Origin: Cardinalis cardinalis | Lineage: Eukaryota > Chordata > Aves > Passeriformes > Cardinalidae | Length of the DNA stretch: 64,000 nucleotides | Assembly: GCA_014549065.1 (NCBI GenBank) | Contig: JACDOX010000369.1 | Span: 1 to 64,000 of the forward strand | Direction of reading: 5' to 3' | Shown: positions 1 to 11,194 of the stretch, in pieces | Layout of the letters: each line of letters begins with the position of its first letter | Numbering within the stretch: the stretch's first letter is position 1 | The notes under the pieces: model-generated | What the model was told of the DNA's origin: nothing | Database searches by the model: none | The model's input: only the letters and a program-made list of their open reading frames with translations | Made by a program: the position numbers and the translations under genes

Positions 1-262
1 AGTCCAGGAAGAAATTTGGACTGTTTAGCTAAGCTAGCTAGGAGCTGAAGCAGAAGCAAGCAGAAGCAAAGCAAGCAAGAGCAAGCTAGCGAGCGAAAAG
101 CAGAAGCAAAAGCTGCTGTCTCGGTGTNCCAGCCAGGCTGNTAAGAAAACCAAAACAAAACTTTCANTCCTCAGAGCCAGTCTTAAAGGTACAGAACATA
201 ATATCCAACATTAACAGAACACATGAATGGGGATACAAGCGTCACAACGTCACCCTAGGACA
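1..262 (-). mobile_element. Endogenous retrovirus LTR, cut by window edge
   Basis: Read on the minus strand, the segment begins at 262 with a TGT terminus (plus-strand CCCTAGGACA) and runs leftward out of the window. It contains a TTTAAG element (about 182-187) that could be the LTR's TATA-like box. The left 120 bases are an AGCAAGC / AGAAGC-rich, purine-biased array. The layout resembles a passerine LTR family I have seen, but the family name is not certain. The other end lies outside the window, so neither length nor target-site duplication can be judged. Confidence 0.55.
10..118. repeat. AGCAAGC / AGAAGC-rich degenerate simple repeat
   Basis: About 110 bases built from irregular AGCAAGC, AGAAGC and GCTAGC units, strongly purine-biased on the plus strand. 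It lies inside the edge LTR and is probably part of it rather than an independent satellite. Confidence 0.6.
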
Positions 263-2079
263 CCACCTCATACAATTAAATATTATACCTGTCCTTAATC
301 TATGAAAAATTAATATGCAGAGCTGTCTTACAACTTTGGATATGCTCTTCTTAAAAAGATCAATCACCTTTTTTGAGAGAGTGGGTAGGGTTATTTTGGG
401 AGGGGGTTGGGGTTTTTGAAAAATCGAAACGCTAAGGAATAATTAAAACTCGGGAACAGTCTCTGATTATTACCAAGAATACAAGCCATAATAGAAAGTT
501 AATATCTAGATGTAAACACTAGCATTAGTCAGTAGTGCTGCACAGACATAAAGATGTTCAAAATAACATTTCTGTTTCAAAAGCAATATGTTATTTTGAG
601 TAGTTTAAATGTATATATATGACAATTGATAACCTCATTATTACATGTACATACAAGAGAGTTAATACCATTAGGTTTTTAGCATCTTCAGTCCATTTTA
701 ATATATTAAAAATAAAAATACTAAAAATCTAATATAGCTATATAAATATATGTTGGACTATTAATATTTCAAAAATTTGTAGTTAGTGTATTTAATTAGA
801 AAGTTGAGTTATGTTAAAAGCACTGACAGCNGAGGACCAAATATAAAGAAGACTTTGAGTTATTTTTTGTGACTTATAAACTGTATGCATGACTCTATAC
901 CACATGTTCCACACAGGGAAATACTGATATTTGTATGCTAATTAATTGCAGAACTTCTGGTAGATTCCCAACTGTTTGCCTGCCTTGTAGAGTTTAAAAC
1001 TACCATCAATCACTTTTTGCCTTTCAAAACCTTGCATTTAAATGACATTTTCTTTATATTTTGAATTATTCTTGTATTTTGCCATGTGACAGCAGTAATA
1101 TTTTTGTTTCCATATCCCTTAATTCTGTAACTCAACCACAACTGGAGATGGCACTAAATAAGTTAGACTGTAAATCTGAAAGAATGCAACAAATCCAAAA
1201 GATATTGTTTTCTGAATTAATAAAAAATGAGACAAATAGAAATGTAATTCTCAGAAATGCTTTCAGTTCCACAAGTGTAGATTGGGAAGGAATGTGGGTT
1301 TTTTAGTCACTGCTTATAGTCTCATTCTTTATTTCTGTTTTGAGGAAAATGTAATATATTTTGAGAAATGTATCACATACATAAAATCAAATAGAAACTG
1401 AACATTCAAGATAACACAAGGTGATCCATAATTTATGTAAGTGAAATAAAACACTCAACACATTATTTAATTAGTAATACAGATGTACCTGCCACTGACA
1501 CCATCAGACTTTTAATCAAAAGTCTTTAAGATCATCTTTTTACTCATTCTATTCAAAATCCTATCTGAATCATGTAGATACCAGCAATTTTGAAAAGTAC
1601 TTAGAGCAGTGTTCTAACCAACTACCAGAACCACCACCAAGGGTTTCAGAAAGTTTTGAAAGAGCTGATTATTTCTTTACACCAACCAAAGTATCAGGAA
1701 AAGAACCCATAATTTCTTGAAGAGCTCAGTAAGTTTTTCAGATAAACTTATTGTTTTCTTTTATACTTATTAAGATTTCTTTGCAATATTCCAGAAATTC
1801 AAACAGGATTTTCTCTAGAATAGATTAATTTATAAGAAAAACAGACTGGAACATAACTATGTAAAATCATAGGTTATATTTGGTCTCTTATGAAAGACAA
1901 ATACCATTTTCTTTTCAAGTATTAATACATTGCATTTTAAAAGCTATTAAGGATGATGATTTTTTTTAATGTATATTTATGAACACCAATCATACAATGC
2001 TGTTTCACTCTAATCCACACCAAAAGATCTGTTAACATGAACCTTAGTTACTCTTGTCTTCTGGGGCTGGTCATAACAG
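263..2079. other. AT-rich, no recognisable feature
   Basis: No gene, RNA or named repeat seen. The longest reading frame (1061-1306, plus, 81 codons) starts at TTG rather than ATG, has no recognised family and no splice context. I regard it as chance. Confidence 0.6.
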
Positions 2080-2164
2080 CATTGAACAACAATACAGGGG
2101 TCTGGCCATGCCTGCTTACTAGCTACTGTTAAAAATTTACTCTGTCCCGGCCAAATCTAGGACA
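2080..2164 (-). mobile_element. Short fragment of an ERVL-type LTR 5' end
   Basis: The block ends in CTAGGACA and contains TAGCTACTG followed by a TTACTCTGTCCCGGCC-like stretch. This matches the outer 5' end (in reverse) of the LTR family represented by 4394-4973. Only about 85 bases are left, with several substitutions, so the assignment is tentative. Confidence 0.4.
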
Positions 2165-2934
2165 TGAATCTCGTTCTGCATATGGTTCTGTACGTTATAA
2201 AGAGGAAGTGAGTGGAGATACTGTCAGGCCAAAACATAATTAAAATAAAATACAATTTTATAATAGTTTAAATAAAATAATAGACTTTGTAGACATGTTC
2301 AAAATTTCCCTGCCCTTCACATCCCCCCTTCTTCATTATTAATTTTTATTGAAGTATAATTCTAGTAAAGTCAATGGCAAAACTTTTAATCATCCATTTT
2401 ATTACAATAATAGCACAATTGTTACCTCTTCTGTATTTTTTACTCATTAAGAATTCAAAGCTGCATAAAGTTGTCTTGTTCCTGAGCAAAAAAGGCTGAG
2501 ATTACCAATAGAAGGTATGTCTACATTTTATGAAGCAGTGACATGCACTGAACTGATTGGGTCCCAAACAAACCCCACAGCCAGAAACAGAAGAGATTCA
2601 GCAGAGCAAAGAAGATCAATTTTTCCAGACACAGCACGTCATAAGCCAGTTTCTAGGATGTGAGATAGCATTGCTTCTTTGTGCAATACTCTGCCATCAG
2701 GTTTGTTGCTAATTCTGCAGACTGAAAACACTGTTGTACGCAGAGCCGTAAAAAAAATGCTGAAAGTCCTTCCACTGTCATAAATGACATTCTGAATAGA
2801 CCCCTAAAATGAATTAAAGCCCAAAGGAAACATATGTATTTGGAGTTTCCTAATCTCTTAATAATATTCTTCGCATTTTTATTAAATTGTACAAATAGTT
2901 ATGTCAGTTACCATAGACACATATAAAAACTAAT
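2165..2934. other. No recognisable feature
   Basis: AT-rich sequence with slightly higher GC around 2530-2720. No coding, RNA or repeat assignment could be supported. Confidence 0.55.
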
Positions 2935-3075
2935 GTTTGGAAGGCACTCAGGAAGTCATTGGTTCCANTTTTCCACTCAAAGCAATTTTTATCAAGGTGC
3001 TTAGAATCTTGTTTTCAACACCTCCAGGAATTAATTTCCCACAATCTAGTTGTCTTCGCTAAACCACTAGATTGA
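2935..3075 (-). mobile_element. Old CR1 LINE 3'-end fragment
   Basis: The order of short matches to the reverse complement of a CR1 3' region is right: GGAAGG(g)ACTC, GGTTCCA, TTTCAACACCTCCAGG, and then a CACAATCTAG stretch where CR1 has the CACAACCTCT motif. There are many substitutions, so this is an old copy. It could be coincidence, but the collinearity over about 140 bases argues otherwise. Confidence 0.5.
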
Positions 3076-4393
3076 AGGCTACATTTACTGCCCCACCTAC
3101 AAATGTAAGCTTCTATAGGCATAGGAATGATCTAAAGAAGATTTATTAAAGTTCCAGCATTTAGAGAGTAGTTATTTTAGAGCAAATATTCTAATGCTTT
3201 TAGGATTTCTCTTTCCCCATTTTAACTTCTCCATAACAGTTCATTTATGTTATTCATCTATTATTTTGACTCCCTATAAATTGTATTTCAGATCAAAAAT
3301 TATTACAAAAGTTTTCTATCCATTCTTTGAATAGTATGTTGATGTTATCTTAATATTTAAAAATTCATATCACTCTATTTTGTGGAGATTCTACACTTTC
3401 TGCACCTAAAATTTTTGAGTTATCATCATTAGCCTTCTGAAAATTTTACCTGGCAAAAATTACTCCATAGATCAATAGTGAGAATCATTATCCTTTTCTT
3501 GTTTATTGTGTACTTTTTCCTGATGTTTATCCCTGTCTTAGTTGGAAATTGCTCAGCAGATAATTTTCTAACAGTTTTTCTATTTGTGTATAAAATACAT
3601 CTAATCAAAGATTTTTTAATTTCCTTTTTTTCTTAGAGTGATATTTCATCTCACATATAAAACCCAAGAAGGAGGACAAGCAAGAATGACATGATGGATT
3701 AGCTCATGTAATGTCACTTAAATTTCAAGGAATAAAATGAAAGATGGATACTATAATTAAATTTTGTAATTAACCAACCTATCTGGTGTGCCTAAGAGCA
3801 TAATATTAGAAAGTTGTGTCTTTATATATTTAACTTTTCTAGTCCTGAATTTTACCCAATTGTAGTGAAGATATGCATGCTGTAAGAATGAAGAATAAGG
3901 AAAAAAAGTTTGATTTCTATTTCTTAATAATTTCTGATCCCAGTTTTCTAAAATTCTATTTTTTTTTCTAAACTGGAGATAGAAAAAAATATGAGTTTCA
4001 AAAGATGCGAACAGCTCATCTGTATTTACTTCAGTGGGTTTTTTCCCTAGTGAATAATAATAGAATAAAGTAAAATAAGATTGTAGTCAAGAACAAATTT
4101 CTTATTATACATTAACTATTCCTAAAGACTATTTAAAAAAACAAAACTAAAACCAAAACCACCATCATGCCCTCAGAGAGCTCATGGGATCAAATCACAC
4201 CTGGAACCAGTGTGTCAGAAAAACGGAATTATTTGTAGACAGAAGAAGAATCTCTGTGGTTCCTTTCAGGAACTTGATAAGACCACTGTTCTCTGATACA
4301 TTCTAAATCACTATCACGTTATACATATTAAAAGTAAATAAATAATCCAAGTCTACTTTTAAGTGTGTAGTGTAAAATGTCTGTGTCACTCAA
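3076..4393. other. AT-rich, no recognisable feature
   Basis: Long A/T runs and no reading frame of interest. Nothing on either strand resembles a gene or a named repeat. Confidence 0.6.
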
Positions 4394-4973
4394 TGTCACA
4401 CTTTAAGCCCAGGTATCAACTAAGTCCACCCAGCTGCTCAGTCACTCTCACCCAGTGGGATGGAAAAGTGAATCAACAAGGTAAAAGTGAGAAAACCTGT
4501 GGGTCGAGACAAAGACAAACTAATAGAAAACAGTAAAAGCTGCATGCCCAGCAAAGCAAAACAAGGAATTTACCATTTCCCAGCTTTAGGGAGGTTTTCA
4601 GCCACATCCAGGAAGGCAGGGCTCCATCACACAGAATGGTGATGCTGGAAAACAAATACCGTCATGCTGACTGTTGCTCTCCCTGCCTCTTCCCTCAGCT
4701 TTATATGCTGACACCATATGGTCTAGAATATCCCTTTGATCCATTTGGATCAAATGTTGCCTCTGTGTTCTCTCCCAGCTCTTGTGCATCCCCAGTCTCC
4801 TCACTGATGAAGTGGACTGAGACAGAGGAGAGCTTGAGTCTGTGTAAGCACTGCTCAGCAGCACTGAAAGCATCTCAGAGTTATCAACAGTTTCCAGCAC
4901 AAATCCAAACCATGTTGCTATACTAACTACTATACTGAACAAAACTAACTTTATCCCAGACAAAACCAGGACA
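4394..4973 (-). mobile_element. Solo LTR, ERVL-type avian endogenous retrovirus
   Basis: About 580 bases bounded by TGTCACAC on the left and CCAGGACA on the right, the expected TG...CA termini. Read on the minus strand it follows the whole family layout: the 5' end with TTTTGTCTGGGATAAAG, TGTTGATAACTCTGAGATG, a TATA box (CATATAAAGC, plus-strand 4699-4708), then the tract around GCTTTGCTTTGCTGGGC and the 3' end. No retroviral interior lies next to it, so it is a solo LTR formed by LTR-LTR recombination. No clear target-site duplication is seen. The reading frames inside it (for example 4636-4926) are by-products of the LTR, not genes. The same family occurs in plus orientation at 13539-14113. 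Confidence 0.8.
4699..4708 (-). promoter_or_regulatory. TATA box of the ERVL-type LTR
   Basis: The minus strand reads CATATAAAGC in the middle of the 4394-4973 LTR, at the position where this family carries its U3 promoter. The motif is well conserved here, whereas it is degraded in the sister copy at 13539-14113. Whether it is active is unknown. Confidence 0.5.
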
Positions 4974-7900
4974 CCTCTCTTAACATTTTAAAACCAAATG
5001 TAAAACCTTTCAAATGAAACAGAATGTTTCTCTTTGATCTTTGTTTAGTAAATATCATTTTAGGAAAGTTAACTCGCTAACCTAATGGAAGGACACATGG
5101 ATATTAGGAAATAATAAAACTGTAATGGAAATGGAGCAGGTAGGATTCTCTTTGTGTCTAAGAATTAAATGACATATTGCATGTTTTTGTTTTTGCTGGC
5201 TTTTTTGACTAAACTTGTAAAAACTTCCATCTCAAAATCACACTAGAAATACTCAGAACCATTTCTGTTTACCCTTTAAGTTGAATTAGTATATGTAAGT
5301 ATTTATATTATTAGTATAATATAAATTAATTTGTTCTCACAATTTGCATTAAAATTCATTAATTAACCCCATTCCAAAAAACTGAATTCACACAAAGTTT
5401 TGCAAATTGCATACTAGATATTTTTTTAGAGAGCAAATAGTATTGAAATTTCATTGCTAGAAAATGTATTGTATATTTTGCATTGGTTTTAGTCCCAGGA
5501 TTCTAATTCTTTACCAAATGTCTGAAACATACAGTGTGCAGAGAGAATCTGGNAGACCGAAGAATGACAGCACTGAGTAGTGAGCTGTCACTGGAATATG
5601 AAAAACNAGCTGCATAATTAGCATAATTACATTCTGGGAACTTCATCCAGAGTCAGAGGGAAGTTATTGAATGTCTGAATCCACAAATAACACTTGAAGA
5701 CAACCCCTAAAGCTCCACCTCCAACATGAATTTTTCTCAAAATTCATAAGTTTTACCTAGATATTTTCCATTTTTTTCCCCTTCTAATTCTCTTGTTTCA
5801 GTGTTCTTGTTTTTCATTGTAAATGGAATAAAATTTTTTTCAACTATGTTTGTTTTAATGCACCCATTTAGTTGTCTATTTTGTTTACATGTTCATTTTC
5901 CTTCTGCTCTGAAATTTTAAAGGGTATTAGATTCGTGAAGGTGTTTCTCTTTTCACAGATTACTCAATGTATTTTTTATTTTAGTACTAATCTTTTTGAA
6001 ATACTAATTTTTTCTGTAATATCTGCTTGAAATTTTAAATAAGATTAAAATATCTATAACTATCATTATTCCTCAGTAGCCAATTTATGAATATATTACA
6101 GCTGTAGAATGTACTTCAAGATTAGCAATGACCTATGTCAGTTTTCAACAAGATTTTAAAATAACAAATAACTGTTTCTCTATTCTGCTGATTCTCCAAA
6201 AAAATGGAAAAAATTAAGTATTCCACAAGTGTTAAAATTTTCTCCCTCAGGAATTATCAGTTTTTGCCTCATATTCTTAAAAATATGATGACATTAACAC
6301 AAAGGTGTCAAATATGAGTATGGTTAAGTATATAATTACATGATTAATTATAAATTATATCACCTGCGAAGTTAGCTTGATGGAGTAGTGCAGTAGTCTC
6401 CAGTCACTGAATGTAGCTTAGGTTTTTTTACCAGGCGCTGTAGCTGAGAGCTCATGGCAGACTTGATAGTCATATGAAAAGCGAAAAAACCCCCAAAAAC
6501 CTTTATGGTTAACCCCGGGGGGGGGGGGGGCAGGGGGGGAAGCATTTGGTGAAGATTTAGTTACAAAGTTATTTGCAGTCAAATTTGATTATTTTACCCC
6601 TAGTTTTAAAAAGAAAATGCCTCTACTAATACTATAAAAATTGTCCAAGTTAAACCTCCTAGAATCTAACCCTCCCTGCCTCCTGCCCTTGTGCTGCGCT
6701 CACCCTTGAAATGCTCCTTTGGTTCCTAAATTCACAAATTCTAGTCGGGTTAAACTGCATGGGGCTTAGGAAACAAGAAGACAGAACACAGCAGAATTCT
6801 TTGGGGTGGAATATGAACAGCTAAAAGAAACTAAAATCAGATCAGGACAAGACAGATCTTTAAACAATGTACTGTCAAGTAAATAAATGGCCTATGAACT
6901 TTCACTACTAATGAAAAAAAATCATGCATATTCCAAAGCATATTTATTAAAATATTGAAATTACACCAGTTCTGACTTTATTATTTTTTATCACTGAAAT
7001 CACTCAAAGAATTTTCTAATAATTTTTTAGCCATGTGTATATCAAATGAAAAATATGAGTCAGCATAAAATTGATAAAGATAGTTAGAACTCCTTAAAAT
7101 TCTAAGAAGTGATCCACAGTAGACACAACAACATTAGAGGGAGAGATAGAAAAATATTATTGAATTCCAACAAGAAAGGAAAAAGTCAACTGTCTTTCTA
7201 ATTGCTAAGAAGAAACTATTGTGAAATATACCCTAGTAGATATTCTAAATCTCTTCTCATTTTATGCAAAAAAATAGAAAAAAAACCACCAACAGAAAAA
7301 AACTTTTTTATAAAGCATTTATGCTTATTCTTATTGTGAATATGACATCAGGCAAGAATACAGCAAAGCTATACTGTCTTACTCTAAGTTTGTCATTACT
7401 CATTGTGAGAAACTGCATATGAAATCAGTGCATGAAATGTAAATTAAAGGATGTGTTAATACTTACCCAATTGAGATAAGTAAGATTAAAATATTATTCA
7501 AATGATATTTCATTTTAATTAGATTCTCTTTGTCAAATATTGTATGTATTCCAATATATTCAGAAAATTAACTGTAGTCTTTGGAATTAATTTAGCAGTT
7601 TAAAATAAATCTTACTTTATTATGAAAAGTCTACTCTCAGCAGTAGCTTTATTAACTTGTTATTTTTTTTATGAAATAGATTCCAATTCTTCAGATAAGG
7701 TTTTGATTTTCAGATTCAGAGCAGGTAAAACTTTCAGGATGGTATTTGAAAACTGCAGTATTTGCCATTTCCCTAATCTACTAGAAAATTTTCTTAAGCT
7801 TGACATTTTGCATGGCAGTGATTCATAACAGACTGCACAAAAATCTATTTGTATATTGAATATAACTATCATGAGTCAAGTTAATTGCTTTTTTGACTAT

Positions 7901-8559
7901 GATATCTAATATTATCATGTTTTTCCTAAGAAAAAATTTTTAGTGAAGCGTAGGTCTGATTATATTTTTTCCCCCTGGGTTTCAAATAGTGATGTTGTAT
8001 ATTTTGTCTTTTCTCTGAGTCTTCTATTAATCTGACTGAATGTTCCTCTGTCAAAAGAATTAGAAATATTTGCTTGTTGAGTGAGAAGTTACATTACTAT
8101 TACTATTATTACAAGGAAATATGATCATGCATTGTGGTTCTAACATGTCTATAGCCACAAGTAGAAAATAAAAATACTTTCAGCAGTATAGATTGGAAAT
8201 CTGAGACATATAACAGTAGACATCTTGTGTGCTTCATTTCTAAAGTTTGAATATTCACCTCTTAAGTGTGTTGAGAAAACAGAAACAAGGAATATATACT
8301 GTTGATTCTTCAAAGAGGTACAGAAGTATCAGGTTTATGTTTACCACATTTTATGGACATTGAGACTATTGATGGAGTCCTTTAGGATTTAAGGGTAAGA
8401 TACTTCCAAGTGAACAAAAAGAACCCCATCAAATGTCATAGAATTTTAAGTAACTGTCATCTTTTTTTCTCCCATAACTTGCAGTTAGTTTTGACAAAAC
8501 TTACATTTTTTACACATTTCACCTCGAAACTTGCTAAAACAGCTACATATCAATGCACA
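4974..8559. other. AT-rich stretch with one G-run, otherwise nothing recognised
   Basis: About 3.6 kb of AT-rich sequence. The only distinct item is the G-rich run at 6513-6539. Overlapping opposite-strand frames at 7622-7872 are short, have no known family and look like chance. Confidence 0.6.
6513..6539. repeat. C4-G14-CA-G7 homopolymer tract
   Basis: Four C, then fourteen G (6517-6530), CA, then seven G (6533-6539), in an otherwise AT-rich neighbourhood. On the plus strand it has quadruplex potential. G-runs this long are also prone to slippage and to sequencing error, so the exact length is uncertain. Confidence 0.85.
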
Positions 8560-8843
8560 AGCAATCTNTGATTGCATTGATGACAATTTCCCCAAAAATG
8601 TTGTTCAAGAAGCTAACAAGGAAATGTTGTCACCTGAACTTGTTATTTCCAAATGAGGAAGAATGGGCTGTGGATTAGAATCTGGGGAAATCTTGGCTGC
8701 AGTGACCATGAGAAGGTGGAGGTCGTGATACTAAGAGGAAGCAGTACAAAAAGCAGGGCCAGAACCCTGATTTTCAGGAATGAAAACTTTAACCTTATAT
8801 TAGGTTTGTGTGGCAAAGTTTTCCTGGATAGAAAAGTCAAATG
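8560..8843 (+). pseudogene. CR1 LINE ORF2 fragment (end of endonuclease / linker to RT)
   Basis: CR1 ORF2 encodes an AP-type endonuclease followed by reverse transcriptase. The 63-codon frame at 8653-8844 reads GNLGCSDHEKVEVVILRG, then KSRARTLIFRNENFNL. This matches the highly characteristic CR1 stretch that contains GCSDHE (end of the endonuclease domain, with the catalytic SDH motif) and the following LDFRRANF-like segment. Upstream (8560-8652) the CR1 reading is still traceable (DDNF...QEANKE) but is broken by stops. No start, RT or 3' end follows; at about 8850 the sequence switches to LTR. It is a dead, 5'- and 3'-truncated piece. Confidence 0.75.
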
Positions 8844-8852
8844 ACTTCTCTA

Positions 8853-9057
8853 TCAATATGTGAGAGAAATACCCCTGCAAACACCAAGGTCACAAAGAAA
8901 GAGGGGGAGAAGGCGGTCCATGCGCCAGAGCGGAGATTCCACTTCAGCCACTGATGAAGACCACAGTGAGGCAGCTGTTCCCCTGCAGGGTCTCCTGCTG
9001 GAGCAGCTCATGGAGAACTGTGCACTGTAGAAAGGGAAGGACTCACGTTGGAGAAAA
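8853..9057 (+). mobile_element. Internal fragment of a long ERVL-type LTR
   Basis: Collinear with the middle of the LTR family seen at 27690-28827 and 46921-47935: TATGTGAGAGAAA, CTGCAAACACCAAGGTCA, GAAAGAGGGGGAGAAGG, AGAGCGGAGATTCC, GATGAAGACCACAGTGAGGCAG, and then GGAAGGACTCACGTTGGAGA. Both ends of the LTR are missing. It begins about ten bases after the CR1 ORF2 fragment stops. Confidence 0.7.
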
Positions 9058-9892
9058 TCAATGTTACTGACCACTAGGATCTATTTTTTACCCCTCCTTC
9101 TAAAAAGGAAACTAATTTTTGAAGAGCATTAGGTTTAAAACTTTTATCTAGCTAGCTGCAGAATCATCTTCTTTTATCAAACTAGCTGCAGAATCATCTT
9201 CTAATAATTTCTTATAGAAAAATCAGAAAAACTGTGGCATAAACAAATTTTGAACTAAATTGAGCCTTAAAATTATTAACTGGATGAAAAGGGAGTGGAG
9301 TAGGGAGTCATTTTATGAGAATACTGAAGTATAATGCTAAATAGGAAGTTGCTTTTATTCTCTCTATTAAGTGTGTAATACATGAAAGAAATGAAAAGAA
9401 TGAATCATGATATTTCTCAAAATTGGGTTATTCACTTTGGGAGAAGTTTATTTTTATTCCTTAATAATACAATTGCTATATTTAAGCACCTTTTTGGATT
9501 AAAATTAGTGTGGTTAGTGTGGATTTTTAACTACAGAGTCTGGTATGGGTTTTTTCCATTTCTTTTTGTTTTCTTTCCTCCATGAGTCAGATGAAATAAT
9601 TAAATTTCTGGGGTTCCTGTAAAATCATTTTTGTAACTTTCTTACAGTTTCCCATATTCCATCATGCAGTGTGGAAATTATTGTTCCCTTTATAGATAAA
9701 GAAAATTCTGAATAGACTTTCTTTTTTCTTTTTTGTTTCTTTTTCTTTTGACAATTTACATGCATTAACTAAATCTCTACTTTCTTGCTAAGTGGACTGT
9801 ATGATGGGAAAAGCACCCTCTTAAGTAGGGTGAATATAATTGATTAATTTATCTTTAGGTTTTAAATAGTTTTACATTTCCAAAATGTTACT
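9058..9892. other. No gene; contains a 30-bp tandem duplication
   Basis: AT-rich. Apart from the duplicated 30-mer at 9141-9200 and pyrimidine-rich tracts near 9718-9750, nothing could be assigned. Confidence 0.6.
9141..9200. repeat. 30-bp tandem duplication, two copies
   Basis: Copy one is 9141-9170 and copy two is 9171-9200. They match at 28 of 30 positions; the two differences lie at positions 9 and 11 of the unit. Both contain CTAGCTGCAGAATCATCTT. There is no gap between copies, so this is a local duplication rather than a dispersed repeat. Confidence 0.95.
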
Positions 9893-10156
9893 GTACAGAG
9901 AGGGGAAAAACTGAGAGAGGGTGGGTTTAGAATAGGTATTAGGAAGGAATTCTCTACTGTGAGGGCGGTGAGACACTTGAACAGGTTGCCCAGAGATGTT
10001 GTGAAGGTCTCGTTCCTGGAAGCATTCAGGGCCAGGTTGGATAGGGCTCTAAGCAACATGGTCTAGTGAAAGGTGTCCTTGTCCATATCTGTGGGGCTGA
10101 AACGAAATAATTTTAAAGGCCCCTTCTAACCCAAAACATTCCATGAACCTATGATA
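9893..10156 (+). mobile_element. CR1 LINE 3' end
   Basis: The 3' untranslated region of a CR1 copy. It shows GGTTTAGAATAGGTATTAGG, the ACTGTGAGGGCGGTGAGACA block, GAACAGGTTGCCCAGAGA, CAGGGCCAGGTTGGAT, CATGGTCTAGTG, and ends at CATTCCATGAACCTATGA, the decayed octamer tail. It is heavily 5'-truncated, as is typical of CR1, which is copied from its 3' end by target-primed reverse transcription. Another CR1 copy starts about 40 bases downstream. Confidence 0.92.
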
Positions 10157-10374
10157 TGCCTAAACCCTTCTGGAGGGGCATCTGAAATTTAAGCCAAGAA
10201 TTTAAGTGCAGGCTGGAAGAATGGACTGTGAAGTAGATTGAGAGCAGTATGAATGGAAGGTCTCAGAGGGATGAGAGCAGCTACAAAGATTATTTGCAGT
10301 GTTGTGGTTAGTAATTAGGCGCTCTCCAAGAGACAATATGAGGTTCAGTCTAGTTAAATTTATTCATTGCTGAC

Positions 10375-10860
10375 TTGCTTAAAGGGACAGAGTGTAACAT
10401 CAGAAAGTTTTGGGGTGACAAAAAGCTAGCAGAAATGGCCAATACCCTAGAGTGCTTTGGAACCCTACAGAAGGACCTTGACAGGCTGGAGAGCTGGACA
10501 GAGCAAGGCCTTCTGAAATTCAACAAAGACAAGTGCAGGGTCCTGCACCTGGGGAGGAATCATCTCATGCCTCAGTACAGGCTGGGGGCTGACCTGCTGG
10601 AAAGCAGTTCTGCAGTGAATGACCTGGGGATCCTGGTGGACAAGTAGCTGTCCATGAGCCAGCAGTGTGTTCTGAGGGACAAGAAGGCCTGCGGTGTACT
10701 AGGAGAAGCACTGCCAGCAGATCAAAAGGGGAGATCCTGCCCCTCTACTCAGCCCTGTTGAGGCCATGTCTGGAGCACTGTGAACAGTTCTGGGCTCCTC
10801 AGCACAAGAGAGACATAGAGCTCCTGGAGGAGGTACTGCAGTGGGCTATGAACATCATGA
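10375..10860 (+). pseudogene. Decayed C-terminus of CR1 ORF2 (reverse transcriptase region)
   Basis: The frame at 10375-10647 gives 90 residues including LQKDLDRLESWTEQGLLKFN, CRVLHLGRN, QYRLGADLLESSS and DLGILVDK, the well-known ORF2 segment after the RT catalytic core. It stops at TAG (10645-10647). The reading then resumes in another frame (within 10665-10860) with ASRSKGEILPLYSALLRP, FWAPQHKRDIELLEE and WAMNIM, so at least one frameshift and one stop separate the two parts. The LTR insertion at 10862 then cuts the frame. No function is retained. Confidence 0.85.
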
Positions 10861-10861
10861 G

Positions 10862-11194
10862 TGTAGGCACACAGTTTGTGGTAATTGGGAGTGGGGCTGC
10901 AGCAAAGCCTCATCCCAATGGGCTACAGCTGTGCAGGGCAGGTGAGCAGCATTGAAGGTAATGAGCCAGGGAGTGCCAAGGTGCACTGAACAATCACCAA
11001 AGGACACAGAGGGCACACAGGTGAAATGTATGAGCAATGAGGGATATAAAAGGCTGGGCTAAAAAACAAAAGGGGCTGATGCCTGAAGCCTTGTGATGTG
11101 GTGTTTCTTTGTATGGGTTAAATCCTTCTGATATTGTGTGATTGTACTCTGTGTATTTGGGCTGACTTGACTGTGGCTGGCATGTGCTGCAACA
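10862..11194 (+). mobile_element. Solo LTR nested inside CR1, probably ERVK-type
   Basis: A 333-base element beginning TGTAGGCAC and ending GCTGCAACA. It is flanked by CATGAG (10856-10861) and GATGAG (11195-11200), a 6-bp duplication with one mismatch. Removing it restores the CR1 reading on both sides. It carries a clear TATA box (TATAAAA, 11045-11051) about 150 bases before its end. Six-base target duplications are usual for class II (ERVK-like) retroviruses; the family itself I do not recognise with confidence. No gag, pol or env remains. Confidence 0.82.
11045..11051 (+). promoter_or_regulatory. TATA box of the nested LTR
   Basis: GGGATATAAAAGGCTGGGC is a strong TATA-box context in the LTR at 10862-11194. 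It fixes the orientation of the LTR as plus. A downstream AATAAA is not evident; GTTAAATCC near 11118 may be its decayed remnant. Confidence 0.6.

Noticed and set aside
1061..1306. 81-codon plus-strand frame
   Set aside because: It opens at TTG, which vertebrates rarely use as a start, and has no recognised family.
4598..4963. 121-codon minus-strand frame and its plus-strand partner at 4636-4926
   Set aside because: Both lie entirely within the ERVL-type LTR at 4394-4973 and overlap on opposite strands. LTRs of this family do not encode protein.
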